From: Rikenellaceae bacterium
GTDB taxonomy: Bacteria > Bacteroidota > Bacteroidia > Bacteroidales > Rikenellaceae
Assembly (NCBI GenBank): GCA_031286025.1
Contig: JAITVB010000095.1
Coordinates: 1 to 19,818 of the forward strand
Direction of reading: 5' to 3'
DNA: 19,818 nucleotides
This document shows positions 1 to 8,152 of this stretch, in pieces. Every line of letters begins with the position of its first letter. The stretch's first letter is position 1. The notes under the pieces are model-generated. The model was not told the DNA's origin. It did no database searches and worked only from the letters and a program-made list of their open reading frames with translations. The translations under genes and the position numbers were made by a program.

Positions 1-588
1 GCGATGTTGGCCAACATGGCCTCTTCGTTGATCCTCCACAAGAAGATCAACACCACCGTGGCCAAGGCCAAAGCGTTGCGTATTTACGTCGAGCCGCTGA
101 TCACCAAGTCGAAGGAGGACACGACCCACTCACGCCGTATGGTCTTCAGTTCGCTGAAGGACAAACACGCGGTGACCGAACTCTTCCACGAAGTGGCACC
201 GAAAATCGCCGACCGTCCGGGAGGCTACGTCCGTATTCTGAAGACCGGGTTCCGTCTGGGCGACGGTGCCGAAATGTGCTTCATCGAGTTGGTCGACTTC
301 AACGCCACCTACACCGTTGGCAAGAAGGACGAAGGCAAGGCCAAGACTCGCCGTAGCCGAAGCGGTGCCAAAAAGGAAGGTGCGGAAGCCGCGTCGAAAG
401 CAGAACTCGCTCCCAAGGCAGCTTCGAAAACCAAGGCCGCCAAGGCTGAAGCCGCTCCCGCCGTGGAAGAAGCGCCCGTTGCCGAAGTTTCTGTTGTGGA
501 TGAAGTTGCTGTTGAAGTTGCCCCGGCTATGGAGAAGGCTTCGGCCGCTGAAGCTCCTGCTGTTGAAGAAGGGGTCGAAAAGGAATAA
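1..588 (+). CDS. rplQ: 50S ribosomal protein L17 (5' partial) with long C-terminal tail
   Basis: Large-subunit ribosomal protein L17, near the peptide exit tunnel. The reading frame is open from base 1 and the first visible residues correspond to about position 20 of the family, so roughly the first 20 residues lie upstream. The core is clear: the stretch [20 protein letters not shown], then EPLITKSK, the TTHSRR segment and a [15 protein letters not shown] block. The core ends near base 316. About 89 further residues follow that bacterial L17 generally lacks. The tail begins Lys/Arg-rich ([20 protein letters not shown]) and turns into an Ala/Glu/Val/Pro-rich acidic part ending VEKE. It looks disordered. 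Extended L17 tails occur in Bacteroidota, but this one seems long. A hairpin terminator follows, consistent with L17 closing a ribosomal operon (inference). Identity is very secure. Confidence 0.95.
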   Translation, partial: AMLANMASSLILHKKINTTVAKAKALRIYVEPLITKSKEDTTHSRRMVFSSLKDKHAVTELFHEVAPKIADRPGGYVRILKTGFRLGDGAEMCFIELVDFNATYTVGKKDEGKAKTRRSRSGAKKEGAEAASKAELAPKAASKTKAAKAEAAPAVEEAPVAEVSVVDEVAVEVAPAMEKASAAEAPAVEEGVEKE

Positions 589-625
589 TTTTTCGAATAT
601 TTTCCCGGCGATGTCGGGACCGGAT

Positions 626-656
626 AAAAGGGTGGTCCGTTTAGGACGGCCCTTTT
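626..656 (+). terminator. Intrinsic terminator after rplQ
   Basis: A 13-base arm (626-638, AAAAGGGTGGTCC) pairs with 644-656 (GGACGGCCCTTTT) across a 5-base loop. There is one G-T wobble and one mismatch. The 3' arm ends in a T run. It starts 37 bases after the rplQ stop and ends before the next promoter, so it probably ends the ribosomal protein transcript. Confidence 0.75.
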
Positions 657-713
657 GTTATTGACGGGAGACGGGCTTTTGTATCACAGGGAATTATTCA
701 GTAAGATTTTAGC

Positions 714-721
714 TATCTTTG
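714..721 (+). promoter_or_regulatory. Bacteroidota -7 promoter element
   Basis: TATCTTTG is an exact match to the Bacteroidota -7 consensus TAnnTTTG. It lies 45 bases before the chosen ATG of the aldolase gene and follows the rplQ terminator. A clear -33 TTTG at the usual spacing is missing; the nearest TTTG (678-681) is too far upstream. The element overlaps a possible TTG start at 719, which argues against that start. Confidence 0.5.
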
Positions 722-766
722 CTGCAACGAAATAAAAAACTCCGAATGCAGGGAGATATATTGGCG

Positions 767-1789
767 ATGAAAAGTTTTGGAAGTGATAACCATTCGGGGA
801 TCCATCCCGCCATACTGGGTGCGATTGCGGCGGTCAACACCGCTCATGCGGTGGCTTACGGCGACGATCCGGCGACCCAACGGGCTGTGGGCCTACTGAA
901 AGAGATGTTCGGCGAGATGGCCGACGTCTATTTTGTGTTTAACGGTACGGGGGCCAATGTGTTGGCGCTGAAAACGCTTACCCGCAGTTACGAGGCGGCG
1001 GTGTGTGCGGCGACGGCCCACATTTGGACCGATGAATGCGGCGCACCTGAGCGGCAGGTGGGCTGTAAATTGCTGCCCGTGGCTGCGCCGGACGGCAAGT
1101 TGACACCCGAGTTGGTGCTGCCCCGGTTGCAGGGCTTCGGTTTTCCACATCATTCCCAACCGCGGGTGATCTCGATCTCGCAGCCCACGGAATTGGGGAC
1201 GCTCTATACGGTCGACGAAATCCGTGCGTTGGCCGACTTGGCCCACAAGTACGGGATGTACCTCCATGTCGATGGAGCGCGCTTCGGCAATGCGGTAGCA
1301 GCTTTGGATGTTTCGCCGCGCGAGATGATCGTGGATACCGGGGTCGACGCGTTGTCGTTTGGTGGTACGAAAAATGGACTGATGTTGGGCGAGGCGGTAC
1401 TTTTCCTCGACCCGATGCTTTCCGGGAATGCGATGTACGAACGCAAACAGGCGATGCAATTGGCCTCGAAAATGCGTTTTGTGTCGGCGCAGTTCGAAGC
1501 CTACCTGACCGATGGGCTTTGGTTGAAGTTGGCGACGCACTCGAATGCGTTGGCCCGTCGATTGGCCGAGGGGGTATCGCAGATTGAGGGTGTCGAATTA
1601 ACTCAGCCGACGCAGGTCAATGGTGTTTTTGCCCTTTTGCCGCGAGAGGCGATCGAGCGGTTGTTACGCGATTATTCCGTCTATGTGTGGGACGAGACGC
1701 GCGACGAAGTGCGTTGGATGACTTCGTTTGATACGACCGCAGCCGAGGTCGACGAATTTCTGGCAGCCATTCACCAAGCCCTCGGCTGA
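767..1789 (+). CDS. Low-specificity L-threonine aldolase / beta-eliminating lyase family, PLP enzyme
   Basis: PLP-dependent enzyme of the aromatic amino acid beta-eliminating lyase/threonine aldolase family (fold type I), cytosolic. Known members cleave L-threonine or L-allo-threonine to glycine and acetaldehyde. The product is 340 residues, a normal length. The N-terminus MKSFGSDNHSGIHPAIL is the classic opening. HVDGAR (Asp169) is the expected pyridine-nitrogen partner, and Lys202 in SFGGTKNG is the expected Schiff-base lysine. I chose ATG 767 because it starts at this conserved opening and has GGGAG 11 bases upstream. The ATG at 746 would add seven residues. A TTG at 719 would lie inside the promoter. 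Substrate preference cannot be read from the sequence. It appears monocistronic; radA follows after 19 bases and could be co-transcribed. Confidence 0.88.
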   Translation: MKSFGSDNHSGIHPAILGAIAAVNTAHAVAYGDDPATQRAVGLLKEMFGEMADVYFVFNGTGANVLALKTLTRSYEAAVCAATAHIWTDECGAPERQVGCKLLPVAAPDGKLTPELVLPRLQGFGFPHHSQPRVISISQPTELGTLYTVDEIRALADLAHKYGMYLHVDGARFGNAVAALDVSPREMIVDTGVDALSFGGTKNGLMLGEAVLFLDPMLSGNAMYERKQAMQLASKMRFVSAQFEAYLTDGLWLKLATHSNALARRLAEGVSQIEGVELTQPTQVNGVFALLPREAIERLLRDYSVYVWDETRDEVRWMTSFDTTAAEVDEFLAAIHQALG

Positions 1790-1808
1790 TTAATTACAGG
1801 ACACGAGT

Positions 1809-3179
1809 ATGGCTAAAATCAAAAAAGCATATTTCTGCAGCAATTGCGGGCAGGAGTCGCCCAAGTGGGTGGGCAAATGCCCCTCGTGCGGCGCATGGAA
1901 CACCTTTGTGGAAGAGATTATTGCCCGCGAAACCCGCAACGGCACCTCATTCCGCCCGGCATCGGAGCGCAATGTGCCACAGCCGGTAGGCCGCGTCGAA
2001 CATATCCGTCATAGCCGCGTCGATCTGTGCAGCGCCGAAGTCAATCGCGTCCTCGGCGGCGGGATGGTTCCCGGATCGTTGATCCTGTTAGGGGGGGAAC
2101 CGGGCATTGGGAAATCTACCTTAAGCCTGCAGATAGCGTTAAGGGCCAAGGAATTGAAAACGCTTTATGTGTCGGGCGAAGAGTCGCCCCAACAGATAAA
2201 ACTGCGCGCCGAACGCCTCGGGGTCGACAACGGTAATGACAATTGCCTCGTCTATGCCGAAACCGATCTGGGCGAAATCCTGACCCAGATCGGACAGGCG
2301 GCTCCCGACGTGGTGGTGATCGACTCGATCCAAACCATTTACAGCCAAACGATCGACTCGTCACCGGGCAGCGTGTCGCAGATCCGCGAGTGTGCCGCCC
2401 TGTTGCTCAAATACGCCAAGGAAACGACCACCTCGATCATCCTGATCGGTCACATCACCAAGGACGGCGTGATCGCCGGGCCCAAGGTGCTTGAACATAT
2501 CGTCGACGTGGTGATGCAGTTCGAAGGTGATAACAACAACATTTTCCGCGTGTTGCGCTGTATCAAAAACCGTTTCGGAGCGACGTCCGAGATCGGTGTG
2601 TTCGAAATGAGGAGCGAGGGATTGGTCGAAGTCGAAAATCCGTCGGAGATTTTGCTGTCGCACTACGACGAACCGTTGAGCGGAGTGACGGTCGGCGCGT
2701 CGATGGACGGCGCACGGCCTTACCTGATCGAAACGCAGGCGTTGGTGAGCACCGCCGCTTATGGCACTCCCCAACGTTCGACCACCGGTTTCGACGTCAA
2801 GCGCCTGAACATGTTGCTCGCCGTGCTCGAAAAGCGGATGAATTTCAAGATGTATTCGAAGGACGTTTTTCTCAATTTTGCCGGCGGCTTCAAGATTGCC
2901 GACCCGGGGATGGACTTGGCCGTGGTGGCCTCGATCCTTTCGTCGATGTTGGACCGGCCGATCTCTGAAAAAGCTTGTTTTGCGGGCGAGATCGGACTTT
3001 CGGGCGAGGTACGCCCGGCTTCGCGCACCGAACAACGAGTAGCCGAGGCGGCCCGGCTCGGGTTTAAACGAATTGTCGTGTCGGGCTATGCCCGCAAAGC
3101 GCTCGAAAAGACAAAACACAAGGTCGAAGAGGTTTACGTCAACCGGGTCGAAGAACTGGGTAAAGTGATTTTTCAATGA
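1809..3179 (+). CDS. radA: DNA repair protein RadA
   Basis: RadA/Sms, a RecA-like ATPase that helps process recombination intermediates by branch migration. The 456 residues are the normal length. Domains in order: an N-terminal C4 zinc finger (Cys10, Cys13, Cys24, Cys27 in CSNCG and CPSCG); a RecA-like ATPase with Walker A GGEPGIGKST (95-104) and Walker B VVVIDS (about 168-173); the RadA signature KNRFG (253-257); and a C-terminal Lon-protease-like domain containing GLSGEVRPASR. All key residues are present. The stop codon overlaps the start of the next gene as ATGA at 3176-3179, which suggests translational coupling. An AGGA lies upstream of the start. Identity is secure. Confidence 0.96.
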   Translation: MAKIKKAYFCSNCGQESPKWVGKCPSCGAWNTFVEEIIARETRNGTSFRPASERNVPQPVGRVEHIRHSRVDLCSAEVNRVLGGGMVPGSLILLGGEPGIGKSTLSLQIALRAKELKTLYVSGEESPQQIKLRAERLGVDNGNDNCLVYAETDLGEILTQIGQAAPDVVVIDSIQTIYSQTIDSSPGSVSQIRECAALLLKYAKETTTSIILIGHITKDGVIAGPKVLEHIVDVVMQFEGDNNNIFRVLRCIKNRFGATSEIGVFEMRSEGLVEVENPSEILLSHYDEPLSGVTVGASMDGARPYLIETQALVSTAAYGTPQRSTTGFDVKRLNMLLAVLEKRMNFKMYSKDVFLNFAGGFKIADPGMDLAVVASILSSMLDRPISEKACFAGEIGLSGEVRPASRTEQRVAEAARLGFKRIVVSGYARKALEKTKHKVEEVYVNRVEELGKVIFQ

Positions 3180-4288
3180 TCGACAGCATCTTTCAGCGAT
3201 CGGCTCCAGAAGGGCTTGAATCCGTGATCCGGAAAATCGAAGCGGGTGAACGCATTGCCCCGGACGAAGCGTTGGCGCTTTACGAACATGCGCCATTGGC
3301 CCTGTTGGGCGGTCTGGCCGTACAGGTCAAAGAGCGCAAGAGCGGGCGCGACGTTTTTTACAACCGCAATTTCCATGTCGAACCGAGCAATATCTGTATT
3401 TTCAACTGCCGTTTCTGTTCTTACCGCCAACCGGCCCACTCGCCCGGCGCATGGGACCGTCCGTTGGAAGAAATTTTCGAAACGTGCCACGCCTATCAGG
3501 GCCGCGGAGTGACCGAGGTGCATGTGGTGGGCGGCGTGCATCCCGACCACGGGCTCGACTATTACGTGCGAATGATCGAAGGGATCAAGCGCGAATTGCC
3601 CGATGTGATCGTTAAGGCCTTTTCGGCGGTCGAGCTCCACGAAATGATCCGTCGCGCGGGCGTTTCGCTCGAAAACGGATTGCAACGACTGAAAACGGCC
3701 GGGATGGCGGCGATACCCGGTGGCGGGGCCGAGATCTTTGACGAGGAGGTGAGACAAAAAATTTGCCCGGAAAAATGTACGACAGACGAATGGTTGTCCC
3801 TGCACCGGACGGCTCACCGGCTGGGCATATCATCCAATGCGACCATGTTATACGGCCACATCGAAACGCAGGCACAACGCATCGACCATCTCGACCGCCT
3901 GCGCCGGTCGCAGGACGAAACGGGGGGCTTCAACGCCTTCATCCCGCTCAAATTCCGCAGGCGCAACAACGCCCTTTCCGAATTGGGCGAAACGAGTATC
4001 ACGGACGATCTGCGCACGTTGGCCCTCTCGCGCATCTACCTCGATAATTTTCCGCACATCAAGGCCTATTGGCCGATGTATGGCAAGACGACTACGCAGC
4101 TTGCCCTTGCGTTCGGGGCCGATGACATCGACGGTACAATCGACGACACGACCAGGATCTATTCGATGGCCGGGGCCGACGATAGGAATCCGGCCCTTAC
4201 GGTCGACGAAATGCGGCGTTGGATCGAGGCGGCAGGTTATCGGGCCGTTGAACGCGACACGTTTTATCGGCCGGTAGTGACAAAATAA
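3176..4288 (+). CDS. mqnE: Aminofutalosine synthase-like radical SAM enzyme (menaquinone, futalosine route)
   Basis: Radical SAM enzyme of the MqnE/MqnC/CofH group. MqnE joins carboxyvinyl-oxybenzoate to SAM to give aminofutalosine, an early step of futalosine-dependent menaquinone synthesis. The 370 residues carry the 4Fe-4S motif CxxxCxxC (Cys74, Cys78, Cys81 in CIFNCRFCSYR). Also present are IPGGGAEIFDE (180-190), the SNATMLYGHIET segment, the QDETGGFNAFIPL stretch and HIKAYWPMYGK. The last block and NRNFHVEPSNIC favour MqnE over the related MqnC. The ATG overlaps the radA stop by four bases. No other menaquinone genes are visible, so the pathway assignment rests on family resemblance. The alternative is MqnC or another member of the group. 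Confidence 0.85.
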   Translation: MIDSIFQRSAPEGLESVIRKIEAGERIAPDEALALYEHAPLALLGGLAVQVKERKSGRDVFYNRNFHVEPSNICIFNCRFCSYRQPAHSPGAWDRPLEEIFETCHAYQGRGVTEVHVVGGVHPDHGLDYYVRMIEGIKRELPDVIVKAFSAVELHEMIRRAGVSLENGLQRLKTAGMAAIPGGGAEIFDEEVRQKICPEKCTTDEWLSLHRTAHRLGISSNATMLYGHIETQAQRIDHLDRLRRSQDETGGFNAFIPLKFRRRNNALSELGETSITDDLRTLALSRIYLDNFPHIKAYWPMYGKTTTQLALAFGADDIDGTIDDTTRIYSMAGADDRNPALTVDEMRRWIEAAGYRAVERDTFYRPVVTK

Positions 4289-4354
4289 AGCCGGCCATCG
4301 GCAGAAGAAAGAGGACGGTCGCCGCTCGCGCAGGGGGATTCCGGAATAAATTGC

Positions 4355-4362
4355 TATTTTTG
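4355..4362 (+). promoter_or_regulatory. Bacteroidota -7 promoter element
   Basis: TATTTTTG fits TAnnTTTG exactly and lies 20 bases before the ATG of the PASTA gene, implying a very short leader. The matching -33 element is not evident. It supports a transcription unit starting in the 93-base gap after mqnE. Confidence 0.45.
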
Positions 4363-4381
4363 CCCCTGAAAAACGTTTGAA

Positions 4382-5221
4382 ATGGGAATCTGGAGAATAA
4401 TCCGCACAAATCTGTTCCTGCGCAACGCCGTGTTGGCCGTCTGCACCTTGATCGTCATGGTCTTTCTGACCGGCATGATCCTCAATTTCGTCACTCGCCA
4501 CGGACAGGCGATCGCCGTACCCGACTTCAACGGGATGCCGTTGGCCGAGGCGCAGAAAATCGCCCGCAAAGAAAGCCTCAAACTTGAGATCAACGACTCG
4601 CTTTACCTTCCGGCCCGCACCGGGGGAACGGTGCTCGAACAAAACCCGTCGCCCGGTTCGCAGGTCAAGTCCGGACGCCGTATATTCTTAACTATCAATT
4701 CATTTAGGCCGAAGACGGCTGAGATTCCCTATGTGACGGGGTACTCGCTGCGGCAAGCCAAGAATAACCTCGAAGTGGCTGGTTTCACGATCAAAGAATT
4801 GATCTATGTTCCTGATTTGGCAACGAATAATGTGCTTGAACAGCGCTATGACGGCCGGCCGGTCGTCCAAGCGAGCCACCTCGAAGCCCCGACCGGCAGC
4901 GGCATCACCCTGGTGGTGGGCCGGAGCGAAGGTGCGGCGGCGATACGCATCCCGAAAGTGATCGGTTTTCCGTTGGCCGAGGCCCGCAGCCGCTTGTGGG
5001 AAGTGGGCCTGAACGTGGGCCGGGTGGTGTACGGGGAGGGTGTGACCGAGGTCACTTTGAGCGACGCCCGCATTTATCGCCAGACACCGAACCATGGCGG
5101 ATCGGTAGCGTTGGGTACGCCGGCAACCCTCTACCTGACCCTCGATCCGGAGAAGGTCGATAATTCATCGAAAGAGTCTGATCGCCAAGCACGTGTTGCC
5201 GCCGACACGACTCACCGTTAA
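4382..5221 (+). CDS. Membrane-anchored protein with three PASTA domains, no kinase
   Basis: The 279-residue protein starts with a short cytoplasmic stretch and one transmembrane helix (about residues 13-35, LAVCTLIVMVFLTGMIL). Three PASTA repeats follow, roughly residues 40-101, 103-175 and 179-260. Each opens with a P-x-(F/V)-x-G-x-(P/S)-L-x-(E/Q)-A pattern: VPDFNGMPLAEA, IPYVTGYSLRQA and IPKVIGFPLAEA. PASTA domains elsewhere bind peptidoglycan or beta-lactams at the ends of Ser/Thr kinases and penicillin-binding proteins. Neither partner domain is present here. The C-terminal 20 residues are polar. The gene lies 21 bases upstream of an RluD-like gene, probably in the same transcript. A role in sensing or binding cell wall in the periplasm is inference. 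Confidence 0.85.
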   Translation: MGIWRIIRTNLFLRNAVLAVCTLIVMVFLTGMILNFVTRHGQAIAVPDFNGMPLAEAQKIARKESLKLEINDSLYLPARTGGTVLEQNPSPGSQVKSGRRIFLTINSFRPKTAEIPYVTGYSLRQAKNNLEVAGFTIKELIYVPDLATNNVLEQRYDGRPVVQASHLEAPTGSGITLVVGRSEGAAAIRIPKVIGFPLAEARSRLWEVGLNVGRVVYGEGVTEVTLSDARIYRQTPNHGGSVALGTPATLYLTLDPEKVDNSSKESDRQARVAADTTHR

Positions 5222-5242
5222 CCCCGTCGTCAACCATCGGAA

Positions 5243-6304
5243 ATGAAAGAGGAATTTGACCCCGACCTGGAAGAAGCCGCCGAAGAGGGCCAACAGGACG
5301 AACTTTTTGAACACTTCGGTTTTGTCGTTGACAAAGGTCAGACCATGCTTCGGATCGACAAATATCTGGTCGACCGCCTCGAAAAAACATCCCGCAACCG
5401 TATCCAGATGGCTGCCGATGCAGGCAATATTTTGGTTAACGGTAAGTCTGTAAAGTCAAGCTATAAGATAAAACCGCTCGACAGAGTTTCGATCGTGTTG
5501 CCCTATCCACCACGTCGGCTCGAAATTCTTCCCGAAAACATTCCGCTCACGATTCCCTATGAGGACGACGATCTGATCATTATTGATAAGGCCGCCGGCA
5601 TGGTCGTGCATCCGGGCCACGGCAACTATACCGGGACGTTGGTCAACGCCCTGACTTGGCACTTGAAAGATCTGCCGCTGTTTCAGGAGGGCGACTTGCG
5701 CGCGGGCCTCGTCCACCGGATCGACAAAAACACCTCGGGCCTGTTGGTAATCGCCAAGAACGAGCGGAGCCACGCCCGGTTGGCTAAGCAATTTTTTGAT
5801 CATACGATCCGCCGCGTCTATACCGCCCTTGTGTGGGGTAATTTGCCGGAAGAAGAAGGAACAATCATGGGAAACATTGGCCGCAGCACTCGTGACCGCC
5901 TGAAAATGGCTGTTTTCCAAGGAGACGAACAGGGCAAGCATGCCGTCACCCATTACAAGGTGTTGCAGCGATTGGGCTATGTCAACTTAGTCGAGTGCAG
6001 CCTCGAAACGGGCCGCACGCACCAGATCCGCGTCCACATGGAGTGGATCGGCCATCCGCTGTTCAACGACGAACGCTACGGCGGCGATCGTATCCTGAAA
6101 GGCACGACCTTCTCGAAATACAAACAATTCGTCGAAAATTGCTTCGCCCTGATGCCGCGCCACGGGTTGCACGCCCGCAGCCTGGGTTTCACACATCCCA
6201 TGACTGGCAAGGAGATGTATTTCGAATCGTCCCTGCCCGCCGATATGGCTGCCGTCGTGGCCAAATGGGAGGGTTATGTGCAGGGTCGCGACCCTGAAGA
6301 CTGA
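5243..6304 (+). CDS. rluD: RluA/RluD-family 23S rRNA pseudouridine synthase
   Basis: Converts specific uridines in rRNA to pseudouridine; the RluD type acts on helix 69 of 23S rRNA. The 353 residues have an acidic N-terminal extension (about 30 residues, rich in Glu/Asp). An S4 RNA-binding domain follows (about 37-90, LRIDKYLVDRL through ILVNGKSVKSSYKIKPLD). The catalytic domain carries HRIDKNTSGLLV, the RluA-family motif holding the catalytic Asp. GRTHQIRVHMEWIGHPLFND is the second conserved block. All expected motifs are intact. Family membership is secure. The exact target site (RluD versus RluC or another member) is inferred from the S4 domain and overall form, so the symbol is provisional. 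Confidence 0.88.
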   Translation: MKEEFDPDLEEAAEEGQQDELFEHFGFVVDKGQTMLRIDKYLVDRLEKTSRNRIQMAADAGNILVNGKSVKSSYKIKPLDRVSIVLPYPPRRLEILPENIPLTIPYEDDDLIIIDKAAGMVVHPGHGNYTGTLVNALTWHLKDLPLFQEGDLRAGLVHRIDKNTSGLLVIAKNERSHARLAKQFFDHTIRRVYTALVWGNLPEEEGTIMGNIGRSTRDRLKMAVFQGDEQGKHAVTHYKVLQRLGYVNLVECSLETGRTHQIRVHMEWIGHPLFNDERYGGDRILKGTTFSKYKQFVENCFALMPRHGLHARSLGFTHPMTGKEMYFESSLPADMAAVVAKWEGYVQGRDPED

Positions 6305-6424
6305 CTGGTCTTATTTCGTTGAAAAAGCCGGCCGGAAACGTATATTTTACCGCCGAAATATAGCTGATTTATACTTTTACGAGAGAATCTTCCGGGAGAT
6401 GAAACAATTTCCCATATTTATTAT

Positions 6425-6432
6425 TACATTTG
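6425..6432 (+). promoter_or_regulatory. Bacteroidota -7 promoter element upstream of lipA
   Basis: TACATTTG matches TAnnTTTG in an A/T-rich stretch 35 bases before the lipA ATG. The 162-base gap after the pseudouridine synthase gene also supports a separate lipA-lipB transcript. No convincing -33 TTTG is seen at the usual spacing. Confidence 0.5.
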
Positions 6433-6466
6433 CGTCAATAGTAAAAGTAATAATAAAAACACCTTA

Positions 6467-7342
6467 ATGCCCAATATCTATGATCAGGTAACGAGAAAAC
6501 CCCAATGGCTTAAAATACGACTACACAAAGGCTCCGGATTCGCAGAGGTGGCAAAAGTAGTGGATGGGCATGGACTCCATACCATTTGCCGCAGCGGCCG
6601 ATGTCCCAACCAGGCGGAATGTTGGAGCCGCCGTACCGCAACCCTGATGATACTGGGCGATATATGTACCCGATCGTGCAGGTTTTGCGCCACCCAGACA
6701 GGTAGACCGTTACCACCGGATCCCGATGAGCCCGTGAGGGTTGCCCGTTCCGTCGCGTTGATGGAATTGAGGTATTGTGTGCTTACCTCGGTAGACCGCG
6801 ACGATCTGCCCGATGGCGGAGCCCGGCATTGGGCGGCCGTGGCGGCTGAGATCCGGAAACAAAATCCCGAAACGAAGATTGAATTGTTGATTCCCGATTT
6901 TGACGGGCAAGCGGCATTGTTGGACGAGGTGATCGCTTCGCGTCCCGACGTGTTGGGGCATAACATCGAAACCGTACGGCGCCTGACGTCGCACGTGCGG
7001 AGCAAAGCCCGCTACGAAATTAGCCTCAAGGTCTTACGGCATATCGCTGTCTCGAACATTCCGGCCAAAAGCGGACTGATGCTCGGGTTGGGCGAAACGC
7101 AGGATGAGGTGTTGGAAACGATCGACGACCTCGCGGCCCAGGGATGTCGCCTGTTGACGATCGGACAATACCTGCAGCCTACGCCGGCGCACCTGCCCGT
7201 GGCCGAATACATTCACCCCGACCGGTTCGAGTTTTATAAACGGGAAGCTCTCCGAAAGGGCTTTTCGTATGTAGAAAGCGGACCACTGGTACGTTCGTCC
7301 TATATGGCCGAACAGGCTGCCGAGGCATTGAATATAAAATAA
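6467..7342 (+). CDS. lipA: Lipoyl synthase
   Basis: Radical SAM enzyme that inserts two sulfurs into protein-bound octanoate to make lipoyl groups for 2-oxoacid dehydrogenases and the glycine cleavage system. The 291 residues are the normal length. Both iron-sulfur clusters are accounted for: the auxiliary cluster cysteines Cys41, Cys46, Cys52 (CRSGRCPNQAEC) and the SAM cluster cysteines Cys67, Cys71, Cys74 (CTRSCRFC). The C-terminal RSSY motif (276-279), which supplies a serine ligand to the auxiliary cluster in LipA, is intact. Four bases separate its stop from the lipB start, so the two form a lipoate operon. It has its own probable promoter. Confidence 0.97.
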   Translation: MPNIYDQVTRKPQWLKIRLHKGSGFAEVAKVVDGHGLHTICRSGRCPNQAECWSRRTATLMILGDICTRSCRFCATQTGRPLPPDPDEPVRVARSVALMELRYCVLTSVDRDDLPDGGARHWAAVAAEIRKQNPETKIELLIPDFDGQAALLDEVIASRPDVLGHNIETVRRLTSHVRSKARYEISLKVLRHIAVSNIPAKSGLMLGLGETQDEVLETIDDLAAQGCRLLTIGQYLQPTPAHLPVAEYIHPDRFEFYKREALRKGFSYVESGPLVRSSYMAEQAAEALNIK

Positions 7343-7346
7343 CGAC

Positions 7347-8009
7347 GTGAGAAAAAACGTTACAGTAAAGGACCTCGGAACGGTCGAGTACGGGGCGGCG
7401 TGGGAAGCGCAGCGCCGGATGTTCGACCGGGTGATGGCGGCCAAGAGGGCTGCGGTCGGCGAGGACGTGCTGTTGTTGTGCGAACATCCCCATGTGTATA
7501 CGCTCGGGAAGAGCGGCGCAGCGTCGAACCTGTTGGTCGACGACGCTTTCCTCGAAAGGATCGGGGCGACATTTTACAAGACCGATCGCGGGGGGGATAT
7601 TACCTATCACGGCTACGGCCAATTGGTGGGCTATCCGATCCTCGATCTGGAACGTTTCGGGATGGGGATCAGGGAATATGTTCACGCCGTCGAAGAGAGT
7701 GTGATCCACACGGTGGCCGACTACGGCATCGCGGCTGGGCGGTTGGACGGGGCGACAGGCGTTTGGTTGGAATCGGACACGCCGCGTGCCCGGAAAATTT
7801 GTGCGATCGGTGTGAAGGCGTCGCGCTATGTGACGATGCACGGCTTTGCACTGAATGTGAACACCGATTTGAATTATTTTTCATACATAAACCCTTGTGG
7901 ATTCGTGGACAAGGGAGTGACCTCGATCGCGAAGGAACGGGGGCGGGAAGTGCCGATGGATGAGGTGAAGGCGCGTTATGTGGCCCACTTCCGTGAGTTG
8001 TTTGTGTGA
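7347..8009 (+). CDS. lipB: Octanoyl-[ACP]:protein N-octanoyltransferase
   Basis: Transfers octanoate from acyl carrier protein to the lipoyl domains that LipA then sulfurates. The 220 residues contain the family block RGGDITYHGYGQLVGYP (81-97), the catalytic lysine region RKICAIGVK (Lys150) and the catalytic cysteine in NPCG (Cys184, equivalent to Cys169 of the E. coli enzyme). The start is a GTG four bases after the lipA stop. It is the only start near the beginning of the conserved region, and the resulting length is typical. Tight spacing implies co-translation with lipA. All catalytic residues are present. Confidence 0.96.
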   Translation: MRKNVTVKDLGTVEYGAAWEAQRRMFDRVMAAKRAAVGEDVLLLCEHPHVYTLGKSGAASNLLVDDAFLERIGATFYKTDRGGDITYHGYGQLVGYPILDLERFGMGIREYVHAVEESVIHTVADYGIAAGRLDGATGVWLESDTPRARKICAIGVKASRYVTMHGFALNVNTDLNYFSYINPCGFVDKGVTSIAKERGREVPMDEVKARYVAHFRELFV

Positions 8010-8152
8010 GGGGACGGTCGTTTTTATAAGCGGTACCGGATATTTTTCAGTGATGCCTTGCATCGCTCGACTTCCTTGCATGGGCAGGTGGTCATTGGGA
8101 GAAAGCCCCCTATGGTTTCGGAACAAATAAAAATATATAAAAAACGAAAGTT

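Noticed and set aside
266..664. Arg/Pro/Leu-rich + strand frame overlapping rplQ
   Set aside because: Out-of-frame reading of the repetitive L17 tail that runs through the terminator.
719..766. TTG start adding 16 residues to the aldolase
   Set aside because: It overlaps the TAnnTTTG promoter element, and the conserved N-terminus begins at ATG 767.
2361..3296. 311-codon - strand frame opposite radA
   Set aside because: Antisense shadow of radA and the start of the next gene; no domain seen.
8041..8048. TATTTTTC as a recJ promoter
   Set aside because: The last base breaks the TAnnTTTG consensus, no -33 is seen and it is more than 100 bases from the start; only mentioned as weak.
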